A stretch of 64,000 bases of DNA from Chloranthus sessilifolius (taxonomy: Eukaryota; Streptophyta; Magnoliopsida; Chloranthales; Chloranthaceae): NCBI GenBank assembly GCA_021018995.1, contig CM037587.1, positions 61,726,104 to 61,790,103 on the forward strand, read 5' to 3'. The notes beneath the pieces were generated by a model. It saw nothing but the letters and a program-made list of their open reading frames with translations. It made no database searches and was not told the DNA's origin. Below, one piece after another: positions 11,165 to 24,528 of the stretch. Position numbers and translations under genes: made by a program. How positions within the stretch are numbered: the stretch's first letter is position 1; each line of letters starts with the position of its first letter.

Positions 11165-13111
11165 TGTTGAGACCTGGAAAATACCATTTTCCACCCCTTA
11201 ACCTGGGCCTTGATAGACCTTTGAGAGAACTAAATAAGTGTTCTAAGTGTTTATTTTACAGCTAACAATAAAGGCAGGCTTAACCCTAAAAGCAGCTTAA
11301 AAGTGTCAAAAAGATGATGACCCATCTTGATCTGTAGGAAGAAGGAAAAGGGGCAGCCTCACTGGCTATCAAAATGCCTAAACTAGAAGAGACAAAGGCC
11401 TGGTTTCAACCTGGAAATAGGTTTGGAGCTATTCGATAAGAAGAATGCACTAATGAATGCTATTCGAAAGGATTCTTGATCTATTCGAAAGGATTCCTGA
11501 TCTATTCGAAAAGAACCTAAACACTGCGAAAAGAACTAAAGCTCCAGGCTTGGTTTTCGAAGAGCACCAGATCTATTCGAAAGGTACCAAAATTGCTGAT
11601 GATCCTTTCGAAAAGAAGAAAACTCTTTGAGAATAGAGCTCCAGAAATTACTTTTCCTTTTGAAAAGACCTCCAATCTTTGCGAATAGAGCTCCAGAAGT
11701 TACTTTTCCTTTCGAAAAGACCCCCAATCTATGTGAAATCGAATTTTAAAGACCAGCATCTGCAAGGGTATTTTAGTAATCTCTGCATGCGTCCCAATGC
11801 ATTTAAAAACCCAGGAGCATTCTGGAGGATTCTGAGCATGAACCAGAGGCATATTCCACTCCATGTGAACACCAAAAGATGAAATTACTTGGCAGGAACT
11901 TCTAGAAGCTCAAATAGATTTTTGAATTAACTCACAGAATTCGATGCCTCTATCTTCTAAATGGCTGAACCAGATCAAGCAATTCTGATTGGCCAGAACA
12001 GATCTAGATCCTTGTGCTCGACTCCTATTAGTAGATATGGATCTAACCAATTCTGATTGGTTGATGCACATCTGAGCTGGACTTGGGGAAAACTATAAAT
12101 AGATGAGCTATTTGCCCAATTTAGGCATCCAGAATTTGAGTTTCATTCCTGCTGCCCCATTTTCCAATTCAGATTAAGAGAGCTTGTCTGAAACCTCTGT
12201 AATAGCCTAACTTTTGTCTGTAATTGAGAACTGTGAGAGACTTATGTAATTCAAGTTAGAATTGTATTCAAGACTACAAATCCGAGAGTTATTTTAAGCT
12301 GTGTTCTATAATTGTAATGGTGGATTTGAAAAGGTTGCTTTCATTAGTACGTTCTCAATCGGATCCATGTTGAGGGTTCATTGTGATCTCCTCACTCATT
12401 AGATTCCTTTAGATTTGCTATTTTTTAAGTAATTTCCCTTAATTCACTATCCCTGTGAGAATCTGTGTTTGTAACTTGGTTCTTAAAACATTTGTAGTGG
12501 TGCTTATGTTCTGCATCAAGACTTTGGATTGAAGAAGAAAACTATTGGATGATCTGTGTCCATGACAGTGGACAGATCATAGCCATAAGTTCAACTCAAT
12601 CCTAATCCTTGAATTGGATTTTTTTCTCTTACATCTGAGCTGTTAGCCAGATGAAGATTTGATACTTTCTCAACTGTGCTACACTATTTCTCATTCTGCA
12701 ATCAATTACTAAGCTTAAGTCAACTGTTATTTCTCCATTCTTATTAATTTTGCATCCAATTCCTCCAACTCGGATCTGGATCACTTAGTTTAAATTTTAC
12801 TTGTAGATAATTTAGTTAATGTGACAAATTCAACCTCTCATCTTACTTGCTTTGTAGATAGGATTAGAGGCCAGATCTGGTAGCTCAGATCTGGAGGTTT
12901 ACCATACATTTTAAATCAATTCTCAGTGGACGATCTTATACTCACTTACATTTAAAACTTGCAACAATTGGCTCTGATCTTGCAGGCTAATTGATTTCTC
13001 TCTGTGCTGATATTTCTTTCTTTTTCTAGTTTTCTATTCAAAGTATAATCCATCCTTTGAAAAATCTGTTTTCAAAATACAAATAAATCATGCACACTTA
13101 AGACGACAACA
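11165..13111 (+). repeat. LTR 1 of the composite element
   Basis: Starts TGTTGAG and ends GACAACA, with a 5-bp terminal inverted repeat TGTTG/CAACA. 11430-11740 carries repeated TTCGAA-centred motifs: CTATTCGAAAGGATTC in direct tandem, then inverted CCTTTCGAAAAG and GCGAATAG forms. A TATA-like CTATAAATAG lies near 12089-12098, consistent with the U3/R boundary. Confidence 0.9.
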
Positions 13112-13117
13112 AGTTTT

Positions 13118-13134
13118 TGGCGCTGTTGCCGGGG
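13118..13134 (+). promoter_or_regulatory. primer binding site, tRNA-Asp type
   Basis: TGGCGCTGTTGCCGGGG is complementary to the 3' end of plant tRNA-Asp(GUC) at 16 of 17 positions (from knowledge of the tRNA sequence). It lies 6 bases after the LTR end, as in Athila-type elements. Confidence 0.85.
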
Positions 13135-13156
13135 AATAGATTTTAAAATTGGTAGA

Positions 13157-13372
13157 CCTAAGTTTTTTTTGCGAGGGCTGATAGACTTGAAAAATATATT
13201 GGCCTCACCAGAAAGACCAAGTCTGAAGAGTACACCGAACTCCAAGCCACAATCCAAGAGAAAGCTAAAACAAGTTCAAACTCCAATACTGACTCAAGTT
13301 CAGACTCCAATACTGACTCCAATTCTGACCCCATTGAACCAACTTATGATACAGATTTTGACCCTAGTTATT
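13157..13372 (+). pseudogene. short acidic reading frame after the primer site, copy 1
   Basis: Without an ATG, the frame reads RADRLEKYIGLTRK, then EEYTELQATIQEKAKT, then a Ser/Asn/Asp repeat, and ends PTYDTDFDPSY with TAG. The same frame and stop are kept in copy 2 (17158-17367), which suggests descent from a real gag N-terminus. I cannot assign it to a domain. The ATG-started frame at 13169 is a shifted frame and is not meaningful. Confidence 0.4.
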
Positions 13373-15144
13373 AGACTACCTTGTAAATTTTTTATTTTTT
13401 GTTGTTTGTTTAGTGTTTAATTAATGTTTACTATTTACTTCTGTTGATTTGTCCATTACTGTGCAATTTTTTCTTTTCTCTCTGTCATTGTGCTTATTGT
13501 TTTTTTCTTTTCTTTTTGCTTATCCACTTCTGGACCAGTGAGGACACAGCTCCTCATAGGTTTGGGAGTGTGACAGAGATGCCAATAATTTAATTAACAT
13601 TAATGCAGCTTATGATCGGCAGAATTTTTGAAAATGAAGTGATTTCACACCTATTTTTGAAAAATGAGGAAGTTAAAACTTTTTAAAATTGATTTCTAGT
13701 GTAATTCTAATACTTTCATGAAGTGAATGTCAGAAAATTCCCAAAAGAAAATTGATGTTCTAGTAAACCTAAAAAGAGAGAAAACAGTGATGATATACCT
13801 CAGGAATTTGATAGGAAACCACACCCAGTGAGATTTGGGCCTGAAACGTATTCTTTGGAGGTATGAATTGGCAATTTTTTCTGCTCTAGGGACTGTTTGA
13901 ACCTGCTTGTTGTCACTAAAAGTTACACATATCCAAATTCAAATAGCTTGACAGCAATTGTGACATTAAAGACATTATGTAAGGCCTCCTTTTGGATAGT
14001 TCGAACTTCAAAAAGCCCCACCTTTTGAAACTGCCCTTGATACTCACCAGTTGAGCTTTATAAATACAAGATTTCTTTGAAACCTCATCAACCTCATTTA
14101 GCCTAACTCTCACTCTGAGAATTCAGAAGGTAAAGGAAAGAAAGCTAAAGAAAGATGAGTTGGGTAACAGTTTGGTAAAAGTAAAAGAAAAATAATTGAA
14201 GGCAATGATGTATCAGCAGAAGAAATGTGGCATTCCAGTCAATATTTCTTTGTTAAAATAAAAAAAATAAAATTAAAATTAAACAAAGGCAAAAGGAAAA
14301 GTCATTTCATTGGAAGTTTGAAAAAGGAAGAGAAAAAGATGGCCACTTTGGCTCTGAAAATTCAAAGAAGAAGATGAAATTGTGTTGAATTAAAGAAGGT
14401 GGGTCTATCACCTCCTTACCTTGACTGACTTCTCAATTTTGAACTCCATTCCACCCCTTTATTCTTAATAAATTTCACCCATAAGCCACATTACAACCCA
14501 AGTTAAAGTCCTTACTGATCAAAGATGGATTGAGCTGTCACATGGAGATAATGATTTGTGTAATCTATGGTGAAAAGAGCAGTAAATTCAGAACTAAAAA
14601 GCAATGCCTACGCTCTTGCTTACAGTCCTATTTGAGGGTTGTAACTGCTCTTGAGCTGTGTGAAATAGTACAACCCTCTTACTTGTATGATTGAGTGACA
14701 ACCCTTGTGAGAGTTGGGTTTGAAATCAACTTATTTGGGGTAACATCATAGCAGGATTCTCAAATAGAAGGAAAGCTTTTCATTAATTTTTCTTTTAAAA
14801 CTTTTTGACGCAAACTGAGTGAATGGTAAAAGAATTACAGCATAATTTCAGTTTTGAACTGATGTTTTCTTGAGAATCCTCTTACAGCTTGACTGATGCA
14901 GGTGTGCATAATCTATGATTTGATGAAAGTCTGTTGTAACAAAACTACATTAATATTAACTGATTTATTGGAGAAGTTTGTGGGTACCATCACTGAAAAC
15001 CCTCAGGAGACTTCACTCCTCCACTGGGGATCACCTAGGGGTTAAAAAGGCTTGTTGCATATGCTACATGCAACTGTGCTCCCTACAAAAGTGGCTTTTC
15101 ATTCTGTTTTTAATTTTGTCTTTGCTCAGGGACTAGCAAAGCTT

Positions 15145-15157
15145 AGGTCTGGGGGTG
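15145..15157 (+). promoter_or_regulatory. polypurine tract before LTR 2
   Basis: AGGTCTGGGGGTG directly precedes TGTTGAG of LTR 2. The equivalent before LTR 3 (19136-19148) is the decayed AGGTCTAGGGCTG. Confidence 0.75.
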
Positions 15158-17104
15158 TGTTGAGAATTGGAAAATACCATTTTCCACCCTTAACTTGGGC
15201 CTTGATAGACCTTTGAGGGAACTAGATAAGTGTTCTAAGTGTTTGTTTTACAGCTAATAATAAAGGCAGGCTTAACCCTGGAAGCAGCTTAAAAGTGCTA
15301 AAAAGATGATGACCCATCTTGATCTGGAGGAAGAAGGAAAAGGGACAGCCGCATTGGCTATCAAAATGCCTAAACTAGAAGAAACAAAGGCCTGGTTTCA
15401 ACCTGGAAATAGGTTTGGAGCTATTCGAAAAGAAGAATGCACTACAGAATGCTATTCGAAAGGATTCCTAATCTATTTGAAAGGATTCCTGATCTATTCG
15501 AAAAGAACTTGAACACTGCAAAAAGAACTAAAGCTCCAGGCTTGGTTTTCGAAGACCACCTGATCTATTCGAAAGGTACCAAAATTGCTGATGATCCTTT
15601 CGAAAAGATGAAAACTCTTTGCGAATAGAGCTCCAGATATTACTTTTCCTTTCGAAAAGACTTCCAATCTTTGCGAATAGAGCTCCAGAAGTTACTTTTC
15701 CTTTCGAAAAGACCCTCAATCTCTGCAAAATCGAATTTTAAAGATTCCCAGCATCTGCATGGGTATTTTAGTAATCTCTACACGTATCCCAATGCATTTA
15801 AAAACTCGAGAGCATTCTGGAAGATCCTGAGCACGAACCCGAGGCATATTCCACTCCATGTGAACACCCAAAGATGAAATTACTTGGCGGGAACTTCTAG
15901 AAGCTCAAACAAATTTTTGAATTACCTAACAGAAATCGATGCCTCTGTCTTCTGATTGGCTGAACCAGATCAAGCAGTTCTGATTGGCGAGAACAGATCT
16001 GGATCCTTGTGCTCGACTCCTATTGGCTGATATGAATCTAACCAATTCTGATTGGTTGATGCACATCTGAGCCAGACTTGGGGAAACTATAAATAGACGA
16101 ACTATTTGCCCAATTTAGGCATCCAAAATTTTAGTTTCATTCCTGCTACCCCATTTTCCAATTCAGATCAAGATAGCTTGTCTAAAACCTCTGTAATAGC
16201 CTAACTTTTGTCTGTAATTGAGAACTATGAGATACTTGTATAATTCAAGTGAGAATTGTATTCAAGACTACAAATCCGAGAGCTGTTTTAAGCTGTGTTC
16301 TATAATTGTAATGGTGGATTTGAAAAAGTTGCTTTCATCAATACGTTCTCAATTGGATTCATGTTGAGGGTTCATTGTGATCTCCTCACTCATTAGATTC
16401 CTTTAGATTTGCTATTTTTTAAGCAATTTCCCTTAATCCACTATCCCTGTGAGAATCTGTGTTTGTAACCTGGTTCTTACAATATTTGTAGTGGTGCTTA
16501 TGTTCTGAATCAAGACTTTTGATTGAAGAAGAAAACTATTGGATGATCTGTATCCATGACAGTGGACAGATCATAGCCATAAGTTCAACTCAATCCTAAT
16601 CCTTGAATTGGATTTTTGTCTCTTACATCCGAAATTTAGCGGATGAAGATTTGATACTTTCTCAACTGTGCTACACTATTTCTCATTCTGCAATCAATTA
16701 CTAAGCTTAAGTCAACTGTTATTTCTCCATTCTTATTAATTTTGCATCCAATTCCTCCAACTCAGATCTGGATCACATAGTTTAAATTTTACTTGCAGAT
16801 AATCTAGTTAATGTGACAAATTCAACCTCTCATCTTACTTGCTTTGTAGATAGGATTAGAGGCCAGATCTGGTAGCTCAGATCTGGAGGTTTACCATACA
16901 TTTTAAATCAATTCTCTGTGGACGATCTTTTACTCACTTACATTTAAAACATGCTACAATTGGCCCTGATCTTGCAGGCTAATTGATTTCTCTCTGTGCT
17001 GATATTTCTTTCTTTTTTCTAGTTTTCTATGCAAAGTATAATCCATCCTTTGAAAAATCTGTTTTCAAAATACAAATAAATCATGCACACTTAGGACGAC
17101 AATA
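15158..17104 (+). repeat. LTR 2 (shared middle LTR) of the composite element
   Basis: Colinear with LTR 1 along its entire 1947 bp. It ends GACAATA, one base from CAACA. The TTCGAA-motif block lies at 15420-15720. Confidence 0.9.
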
Positions 17105-19148
17105 AGTTTTTGCCGCTGTTGCCGGGGAATAGATTTTAAAATAGGTAGACCTAAGTTTTTTTTGTGAGGGCTGATAGACTTGAAAATTATATTGGCCTCA
17201 CCAGAAAGATCAAGTCTGAAGAGTACACCGAACTCCAAGCCACAATCCAAGAGAAAGCTAAAACAAGTTCAGACTCCAATACTGACACAAGTTCAGACTC
17301 CAATACTGACTCTAGTTCTGACCCCATTGAACCAACTTATGATACAGATTTTGACCCTAGTTATTAGACTACCTGGAAATTTTTTTATTTTTTGTTGTTT
17401 TTTAGTATTTAATTAATGTTTACTGCTTGTTTCTGTTGATTTGTCCATTACTGTGCAATTTTTTCTTTTCTCTCTGTCATTGTGCTTATTTTTTTTTTCT
17501 TTTCTTTTTGCTTATCCACTTCTGGACCAGTGAGGATACTGCTCCTCATAGGTTTGGGAGTGTGACAGAGATTCCAATAATTTAATTAACATTAATGCAG
17601 CTTCTGATCAGCAGAATTTTTGAAAATGAAGTGATTTCACGCCTATTTTTGAAAAATGAGGAAGTTAAAACTTTTTTAAATTGATTTCTAGTGTAATTCT
17701 AATACTTTCATGAAGTGAATGTCAGAAAATTCCCAAAAGAAAATTGATGTTCTAGTAAACCTAAAAAGAGAGAAAACAGTGATGATATACCTCAGGAATT
17801 TGATAGAAAACCACTCCCAGTGAGATTTGGGCCTGAAATGTATTCTTTGGAGGTATGAATTGACAATTTTTTTTGCTCTAGGGATTGTTTGAACCTGCTT
17901 GTTGTCACTAAAAGTTACACATATCCAAATTAAAATAGCTTGACAGCAATTGTGACATTAAAGACATTATGTAAGGCCTCCTTTTGGATAGTTCGAACTT
18001 CAAAAAGCCCCACCTTTTGAAACTGCCCTTGATACACACCAGTTGAGCTTTATAAATCTAAGATTTCTTTGAAACCTCATCAACCTCATTTAGCCTAACT
18101 CTCACTCTGAGAATTCAGAAGGTAAAGGAAAGAAAGCTAAAGAAAGATGAGTTGGGTAACAGTTTGGTAAAAGTAAAAGAAAAATAATTGAAGGTAATGA
18201 TGTATCAGCAGAAGAAATATGGCATTCCAGTCAATATTGCTTTGTTAAAATAAAAAAAATTAAAATAAAATTTTAAAAAGGAAAAAGGAAAAGTCATTTC
18301 ATTGGAAGTTTGAAGAAGCAAGAGAAAAAGATGGCCACTTTGGCTCTGAAAATTCAAAGAAGAAGATGAAATTGTGCTAAATTAAAGAAGGTGTGTCTAT
18401 CACCTCCTTACCTTGACTGACTTCTCAATTTTGAACTCCATTCCACACTTTTATTCTTAATAAATTTCACCCATAAGCCACATTGCAACCCAAGTTAAAG
18501 TCCTTACTGATCAAAGATGGATTGAGCTGTCACATGGAGATAAGGATTTGTGTAATCTATGGTGAAAAGAGCTATAAATTCAGAACTAAAAAGCAATGCC
18601 TATGCTCCTGCTTACAGTCGTATTTGAGGGCTATAATTGCTCTTGAGCTGTGTGAAATAGTACAACCCTCTTACTTGTATGATTGAGTTACAACCCTTGT
18701 GAGAGTTGGGTTTGAAATCAACTTATTTGGGGCAACATCATAGCAGGATTCTCAAATAGAAGGCAAGCTTTTCATTATTTTTCTTTTAAAACTTTTTGAC
18801 GCAAACTGAGTGAATGGTAAAAGAATTACAGCAGAATTTCAGTTTTGAGCTGATGTTTTCTTGAGAATCCTCTTACAGCTTGACTGATGCAGGTGTGAAT
18901 AATCTATGATTTGATGAAAGTCTGTTGTAATAAAACTGCATTAATATTAACTGATTTATTGGAGAAGTTTGTGGGTACCTTCACTGAAAACCCTCAGGAG
19001 ACTTCACTCCTCCACTAGGGATCACCTATGGGTTTAAAAGGCTTGTTGCATATGCTAAATGCAACTGTGCTCCCTACAAAAGTGGCTTTTCATTCTGTTT
19101 TTAATTTTGTCTTTGGTCAGGGACTAGCAAAGCTTAGGTCTAGGGCTG
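17105..19148 (+). other. internal region 2 of the composite element, noncoding
   Basis: Colinear with internal region 1. The primer site at 17111-17127 reads TGCCGCTGTTGCCGGGG (two mismatches to the tRNA-Asp complement). The short acidic frame is at 17158-17367 and ends PTYDTDFDPSY like copy 1. No other coding signal is seen. Confidence 0.75.
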
Positions 19149-21097
19149 TGTTAAGAACTGGAAAATACCAATTACCACCCTTAACCTAGGCCTTGATAGA
19201 CCTTTGAGAGAACTAAATAAGTGTTCTAAGTGTTTGTTTTACAGCTAACAATAAAGGCAGGCTTAACCCTGAAAGCAGCTTAAAAGTGTCGAAAAGATGA
19301 TGACCCATCTTGATCTGGAGGAAGAAGGAAAAGGGACAGCCTCACCGGCTGGCAAAATGCCTAAACTAGAAGAGACAAAGGCCTGGTTTCAACCTGGAAA
19401 TATGTTTCGAGCTATTTGAAAAGAAGAATGCACTACAAAATGCTATTCGAAAGGATTCTTGATCTATTCGAAAGGATTCCTGATCTATTCGAAAAGAACC
19501 TGAACACTGCGAAAAGAACTAAAGCTCCAGGCTTGGTTTTCGAAGAGCACCTGATCTATTCGAAAGGTACCAAAATTGCTGATCCTCCTTTCAAAAAGAA
19601 GAAAACTATTTACGAATAGAGCTCCAGAAATTACTTTTCCTTTCGAAAAGACCTCCAATCTTTGTGAATAGAGCTCCAGAAGTTACTTTTCCTTTCGAAA
19701 AGACCCCCAATCTGTATGAAATCGAATTCTAAAGATTCCCAGCATCTACAAGGGTATTTTAGTAATCTCTGTATGCGTCCCAATGCATTTAAAAACCCAG
19801 GTGCATTCTGAAAGATTCTGAGCACAAACCAGAGGCATATTCCACTCCATGTGAACACCAAAAGATGAAATTACTTGGCAGGAACTTCTAAAAGCTCAAA
19901 CAGATTTTTGAATTACCTCACAGAATTCGATGCCTCTATCTTCTAAATGGCTGAACCTGATCAAGCAATTCTGATTGTCCAGAACAGATCTGGATCCTTG
20001 TGCTCGACTCCTATTGGCTGATATGGATCTAACCAATTCTGATTGGTTGATGCACATTTGAGCTGGACTTGGGGAAAACTATAAATAGACGAACTATTTG
20101 CCCAATTTAGGCATCCAGAATTTGAGTTTCATTCCTGCTACCCCATTTTCTAATTCAAATCAAGATAGCTTGTCTGAAACCTCTGTAATAGCCTAACTTT
20201 TGTCTACAATTGAGAACTGTGAAATACTTATGTAATTCAAGTGAGAATTGTATTCAAGACTACAAATCCGAGAGCTGTTTTAAGCTGTGTTCTGTAATTT
20301 TAATGGTGGATTTAAAAAGGTTGTTTTCATCAGTACGTTCTCAATCGGATTCATGTTGAGGGTTCATTGTGATCTCCTCGCTCATTAGATTCCTTTAGAT
20401 TTACTATTTTTTAAGCAATTTCCCTTAATTCACTATCCCTGTGGGAATCTGTGTTTGTAACCTGGTTCTTACAGTGTTTGTAGTGGTGCTTATGTTCTGA
20501 ATCAAGACTTTGGATTGAAGAAGAAAACTATTGGATGGTCTATGTTCATGACAGTGGACAGATCATAGCCATAAGTTCAACTCAATCCTAATCCTTGAAT
20601 TGGATTATTTTCTCTTACATCTGAGCTGGTAGCCAGATGAAGATTTGATACTTTCTCAAATGTGATACACTATTTCTCATTTTGCAATCAATTACTAAGC
20701 TTAAGTCAACTGTTATTTCTCCATTCATATTAATTTTACATCCAATTCCCCCAACTCGGATCTGGATCACTTAGTTTAAATTTTACTTGTAGATAATTTA
20801 GTTAATGTGACAAATTCAACCTCTCATCTTACTTGCTTTGTAGATAGGATTAGAGGCCAAATCTGGTAGCTCAGATCTGGAGGTTTACTATACATTTTAA
20901 ATCAATTCTCTGTGGACGATCTTTTACTCACTTACATTTAAAACTTGCTACAATTGGCCCTGATCTTACAGGTTAATTGATTTCTCTCTGTGCCGATATT
21001 TCTTTCTTTTTTCTAGTTTTCTATTCAAAGTATAATCATCCTTTGAAAAATCTGTTTTCAAAATACAAATAAGTCATGCACACTTAGGACGACAACA
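19149..21097 (+). repeat. LTR 3 of the composite element
   Basis: Starts TGTTAAG and ends GACAACA. It is followed by ATGTA and then by CTCGA-rich sequence like that left of LTR 1, so it marks the right edge of the insertion. Confidence 0.9.
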
Positions 21098-22250
21098 ATG
21101 TAGCACTCTATGGACTACTCGAGTGCGCATTTGCTACAAAATTGAGTGTGACATGCTCGGGAGGCACGTGCTGCTCCACTCTACAGGTCGACAGGCTGCA
21201 TTTCTTCCGCAGTAAAGGACTTCAAGCGGATGGTTTCATCTCTAAAGTGCTCGAATGGTTACTATTTTAAGTCTCAACTGTTCGAGTGATTGTTGCACTA
21301 GGTGTGAGCTGCTTGAGTATCTTCAGCAACTGCTCGACAGCTTAGTACTTCAGCCATGAACCACTCGACAGCTTGGTACTTCAGCACTTGCAGCTCGATA
21401 GGATTGATGGAACTACTCTAGTATATACAACTGCTACTCGAGTTTTGTTTGCCACACACATGATGTGCTTGAGTGTGGACTTGCTATAATAGTGATGTAC
21501 CCCGCTACCACAATAATTTTATACCAATTCTATAGTTCTTTCTTCTCTCTCTTGAGCTTAGTCCTTTTAGAAAATTTGAGGTTCTCTCTGGGGCTCCCAA
21601 AGAAAGGTTTTGAGCTACTTTCTAGACTTCTAGAACTGCAGACTCTTCTCTAGGATCCCTAGGTAGTTAAGCTAGCGATACTGGCTAGCTAGCCCTGACT
21701 CTCAAAGTAGTATAGGTGGAATAAGCACCCTTAGCCTTAGATCTTTAGGAAACCCCTACCCAAATCCTTAGCCTAGTGCCAATTAGGTCCCTAACCTTTT
21801 TCAATTTTCTTGCCTTAGCCACCCGATTTGTCTAAGGGAGCTTACGGAGGGTACTCAAGAACGAGGCTGATCCTCCTTAGCATAGTTGGCCACAACCCCC
21901 TTTTTTAGATAGATTAGGAAAACAAACTAGATAGACCTTAGGTAATCTATAGTTGCTGAAGTCGGCCGGCCGACGCTCAGTAAAGGAGTTCAACTTGCAT
22001 CTTTGCGCATGATCAATGACGTATTGTAGGGTCGATAAATATCTGTAGCTGGCGATCGCATCAACCCAGGTAGTCTCTGTGTAAAATTCACCTTTTTTCT
22101 TTTTAATATTTAATATTTTTTTGTTCGTTGCTCACCGCCTTCTGCCAGAGTCCACGTGGACTGAATTGGGTCACTTCTTCTGGGGACTGAAAGGAACTTA
22201 GAAAGCGCACATACCAATACTCAAACCTGGCATTTATTCTGTTAAGCATT
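21098..22250. other. CTCGA-rich flank and unassigned repeat DNA
   Basis: 21100-21460 resumes the CTCGA-rich sequence found left of 11165 and is read as the other part of the interrupted LTR-like unit. 21460-22250 has no coding frame and no recognised motif. Either may be the 5' part of that LTR or debris at the broken end of the adjacent gag fragment. Confidence 0.35.
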
Positions 22251-22254
22251 TCAC

Positions 22255-23045
22255 CTGATTCCATTTCTTAAATCTGTTCACGATCCATGAGCTCTCCATA
22301 CGTTTCAATCTTCGTCACGGCTACCTTCTCGCGAAAGAATGGTCTCAAACCATTCTGAAATGCCAAGAGCTTATTGCCTTCATCTGTAATCAAATTCCCA
22401 ATAAATTTGGATGGCTGGTCAAACTTGGCCTCGTATTCAGCCACAGTCATGCTCTCTTGTCATAAGTCCATGAATTCCTTCTTCTTTTGAGCCCTGGTGG
22501 CTGCAGAGAAATAATTTTCGAAGTAAGCTTTCCTGAACTGCTGCCAAGTCTATTCGTCTTCATTGTTTCGATATGCGGCTCTCTTTACTACTTTCCACTA
22601 GTTCTCTACTTTCTGATCCAGATAGAACGCTGCCCACTTCACCTTTTCATATTCTACGGGTGAAGAGATCCTGAAGAATTTCTTAATTTTACTTATCCAA
22701 TCGTCAACAGTGATTGGGTTGAGCTGACCATGAAAATAGGGGGTCGAGCTCTGCTGAATACTTGAAATCCAACAGGTGCGTGGGATGGGTTCTCCTATCG
22801 AGGAGGTGGCTGACATTGATTGACAAGCTCTTGCATGACTTGTCTTTACTACTCTATTTGTACCTCCATCTCGTGTAGCAGTTGAGTCCTTTCCTGTAGG
22901 TGAGACTACGTTAGCTAGGTCATCTGCTAACTAAAAGTGGTAACCATCTCACATAGTAGGTGCATTGCTTCAGATTCTTGAGGACCTTCATGTAATGAAG
23001 CCTCGTTTACCTGAGATCTATTCGTTTCTCTGCGTCATGGAGCCA
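22255..23045 (-). pseudogene. gag: Ty3/gypsy gag (Retrotrans_gag family), decayed fragment
   Basis: On the minus strand, an ATG near 23045 (MAP, stop, RRETNRSQVN) leads into a Gln/Leu-rich N-terminus. It then shows VDDWISKIKKFFRISSP (near 22700), WAAFYLDQKVEN, WQQFRKAYFENYFSAATR and ESMTVAEYEAKFDQPSKF, then GLRPFFREKVAV. This order (W..KI.kif, F...yf, MTVAEYE.kF..Ls) is typical of plant chromovirus capsid. Two open pieces (22598-22816 and 22268-22450) are separated by stops. The fragment ends abruptly near 22255; no CCHC knuckle, protease or polymerase follows. Confidence 0.8.
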
Positions 23046-24528
23046 TCAAGTCCTATCCATGCATCTATGAAATAAAAATTGAACTTTTATGAAGGGTAAA
23101 ATGGTCCCAAACGTAAACTTACGAAAGTACCAAAAGCCTAAAATATGTCTCTCAACAAAAAGAAGAAAACTAGAGCGAAAGGGCTCTCAAAACTCATAAA
23201 AATTTGCTGGATCTACTTTCTCATCCGAGTGGTACCCAACATCCTCATCTACATAAGCCACCTCTGGTACAGCTCCCCCTACATCATCATAAGTAGGATG
23301 ATCGGAGTCTTCACCTGAAATTGTTAGATTTGGGAGGGGGTGAGAATACTCAGTGGGTTGCACAATCGATCAACCATAACTTACCCATGTGATAGTGTGT
23401 ACAATCGCTTCAGTTGTGATGCATTTTAAAAATAAAATAAGTATTTTAATAAGATGACAAAACTATCCATGACTCATAGCATATCATAATCAAAACTGAA
23501 AAGCATAATATAAAATGAATAGTGCATGATGGTTCTATTTTTAATTTCTTTTCCTATCTATCTCATCAACTTATCGTACGTGACATATCGCCAGTCTTAT
23601 TATTACTGCATATGCCTACACAACGTACTTCGTATCTTATCTTGATTAAACGACCTATGTCAGGATCATTGCCCGAGTCTAGCACGTGAGGTCCACGTAC
23701 AGATAATCACCTAACCTCCATATCATAACATAAACCACCATCCAGCCAGATGAGGTTGTGTCTATAGTAACCACAATGTCCCCTTAGTTTGAGACAAAGC
23801 TAACATATTAGCCTTAAGACCCATCTCGGCTACAGACGTTGGACCCTTACAGGAGCTCATAAGATATGACACGTGTAGAAACTTAATTCATATTCAGCTA
23901 GCCTTCATAGCGTCTTTTAACATATCATAATATTATTCGGTTATGGGCTTAGGTCCCGCCCCGAATTTATTTTTGACATGGGCGCTATGTATCGCCGTCC
24001 TCATTTAATATTTGTGTAGGCTTAAGTCCCCACTTTCTTAACATCTCGTATCTTATCATATTCATTTCTCATATTTTCTTAAAGGAAATATTTTGAAATA
24101 AAATGGGTGCCACACACGCTATTTTGCTTAGTTGTATGCCAACTCAGTCTTTTTCATTCAGTCATTAACGGAAGGTAACGGTAGGGGTTTAGTTAATAAA
24201 CTTAAGCATACTTTGGGTGCCTATTTGATATTATAAATAGTTTAGGTGTATTATTGATGGTGGGTTGAAAGTTCAGGGGTTATTTTGAAATTTTCTCTTT
24301 CTTAAAACATAATTAGAATGGGCTACAGTGCGTTAGGCTTCACTAAACTACGCTTTCCAAGGGAGGGGTTCCATAGTAACTTGAATGTACTTCATATGGC
24401 ATCCCATACTACCTTAGAGGGTTGCATCCGTACATGGACACCTACATTCTGAGTATTATGTGACTGAGAAAGAAATCCCACCGTAACGAAGGCTTATGTC
24501 ATGTGTCATATCTTAATTCTTAACTTAT
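23046..24528 (-). repeat. probable leader and LTR part of the chromovirus-like element
   Basis: Noncoding sequence upstream (minus-strand sense) of the gag start. The stretch at 23250-23350, read on the minus strand as GAGTATTCTCACCCCCTCCC and onward, resembles the R/U5 part of plant chromovirus LTRs (recognition from memory, not searched). No primer site could be found before gag, so the leader may be rearranged. The sequence is interrupted at 24533 by the next element and appears to resume at 32624. Confidence 0.4.

Larger units (their letters stand above)
13112..15157 (+). other. internal region 1 of the composite element, noncoding
   Basis: After the primer site there is only one short conserved frame (about 13157-13372) and then about 1.8 kb without coding signal. 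The last 150 bases resemble, in inverted orientation, the 3' internal end of the minus-strand element at 27477-27720. The polypurine tract AGGTCTGGGGGTG is at 15145-15157. Confidence 0.75.
11165..21097 (+). mobile_element. three-LTR composite of a non-autonomous LTR retrotransposon
   Basis: The structure is LTR (11165-13111), internal (13112-15157), LTR (15158-17104), internal (17105-19148), LTR (19149-21097). LTRs are 1947, 1947 and 1949 bp and internal regions 2046 and 2044 bp. LTR termini are TGTTG..CAACA or one-base variants. Each internal region starts with a tRNA-Asp-like primer site and ends with a polypurine tract, but has no gag-pol domains, so the element is non-autonomous and probably depends on an Athila-like partner (inference from the primer site). 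Flanking pentamers are GTGCA and ATGTA, at best a decayed TSD. Unequal recombination between LTRs of sister copies is the simplest origin. Confidence 0.88.
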
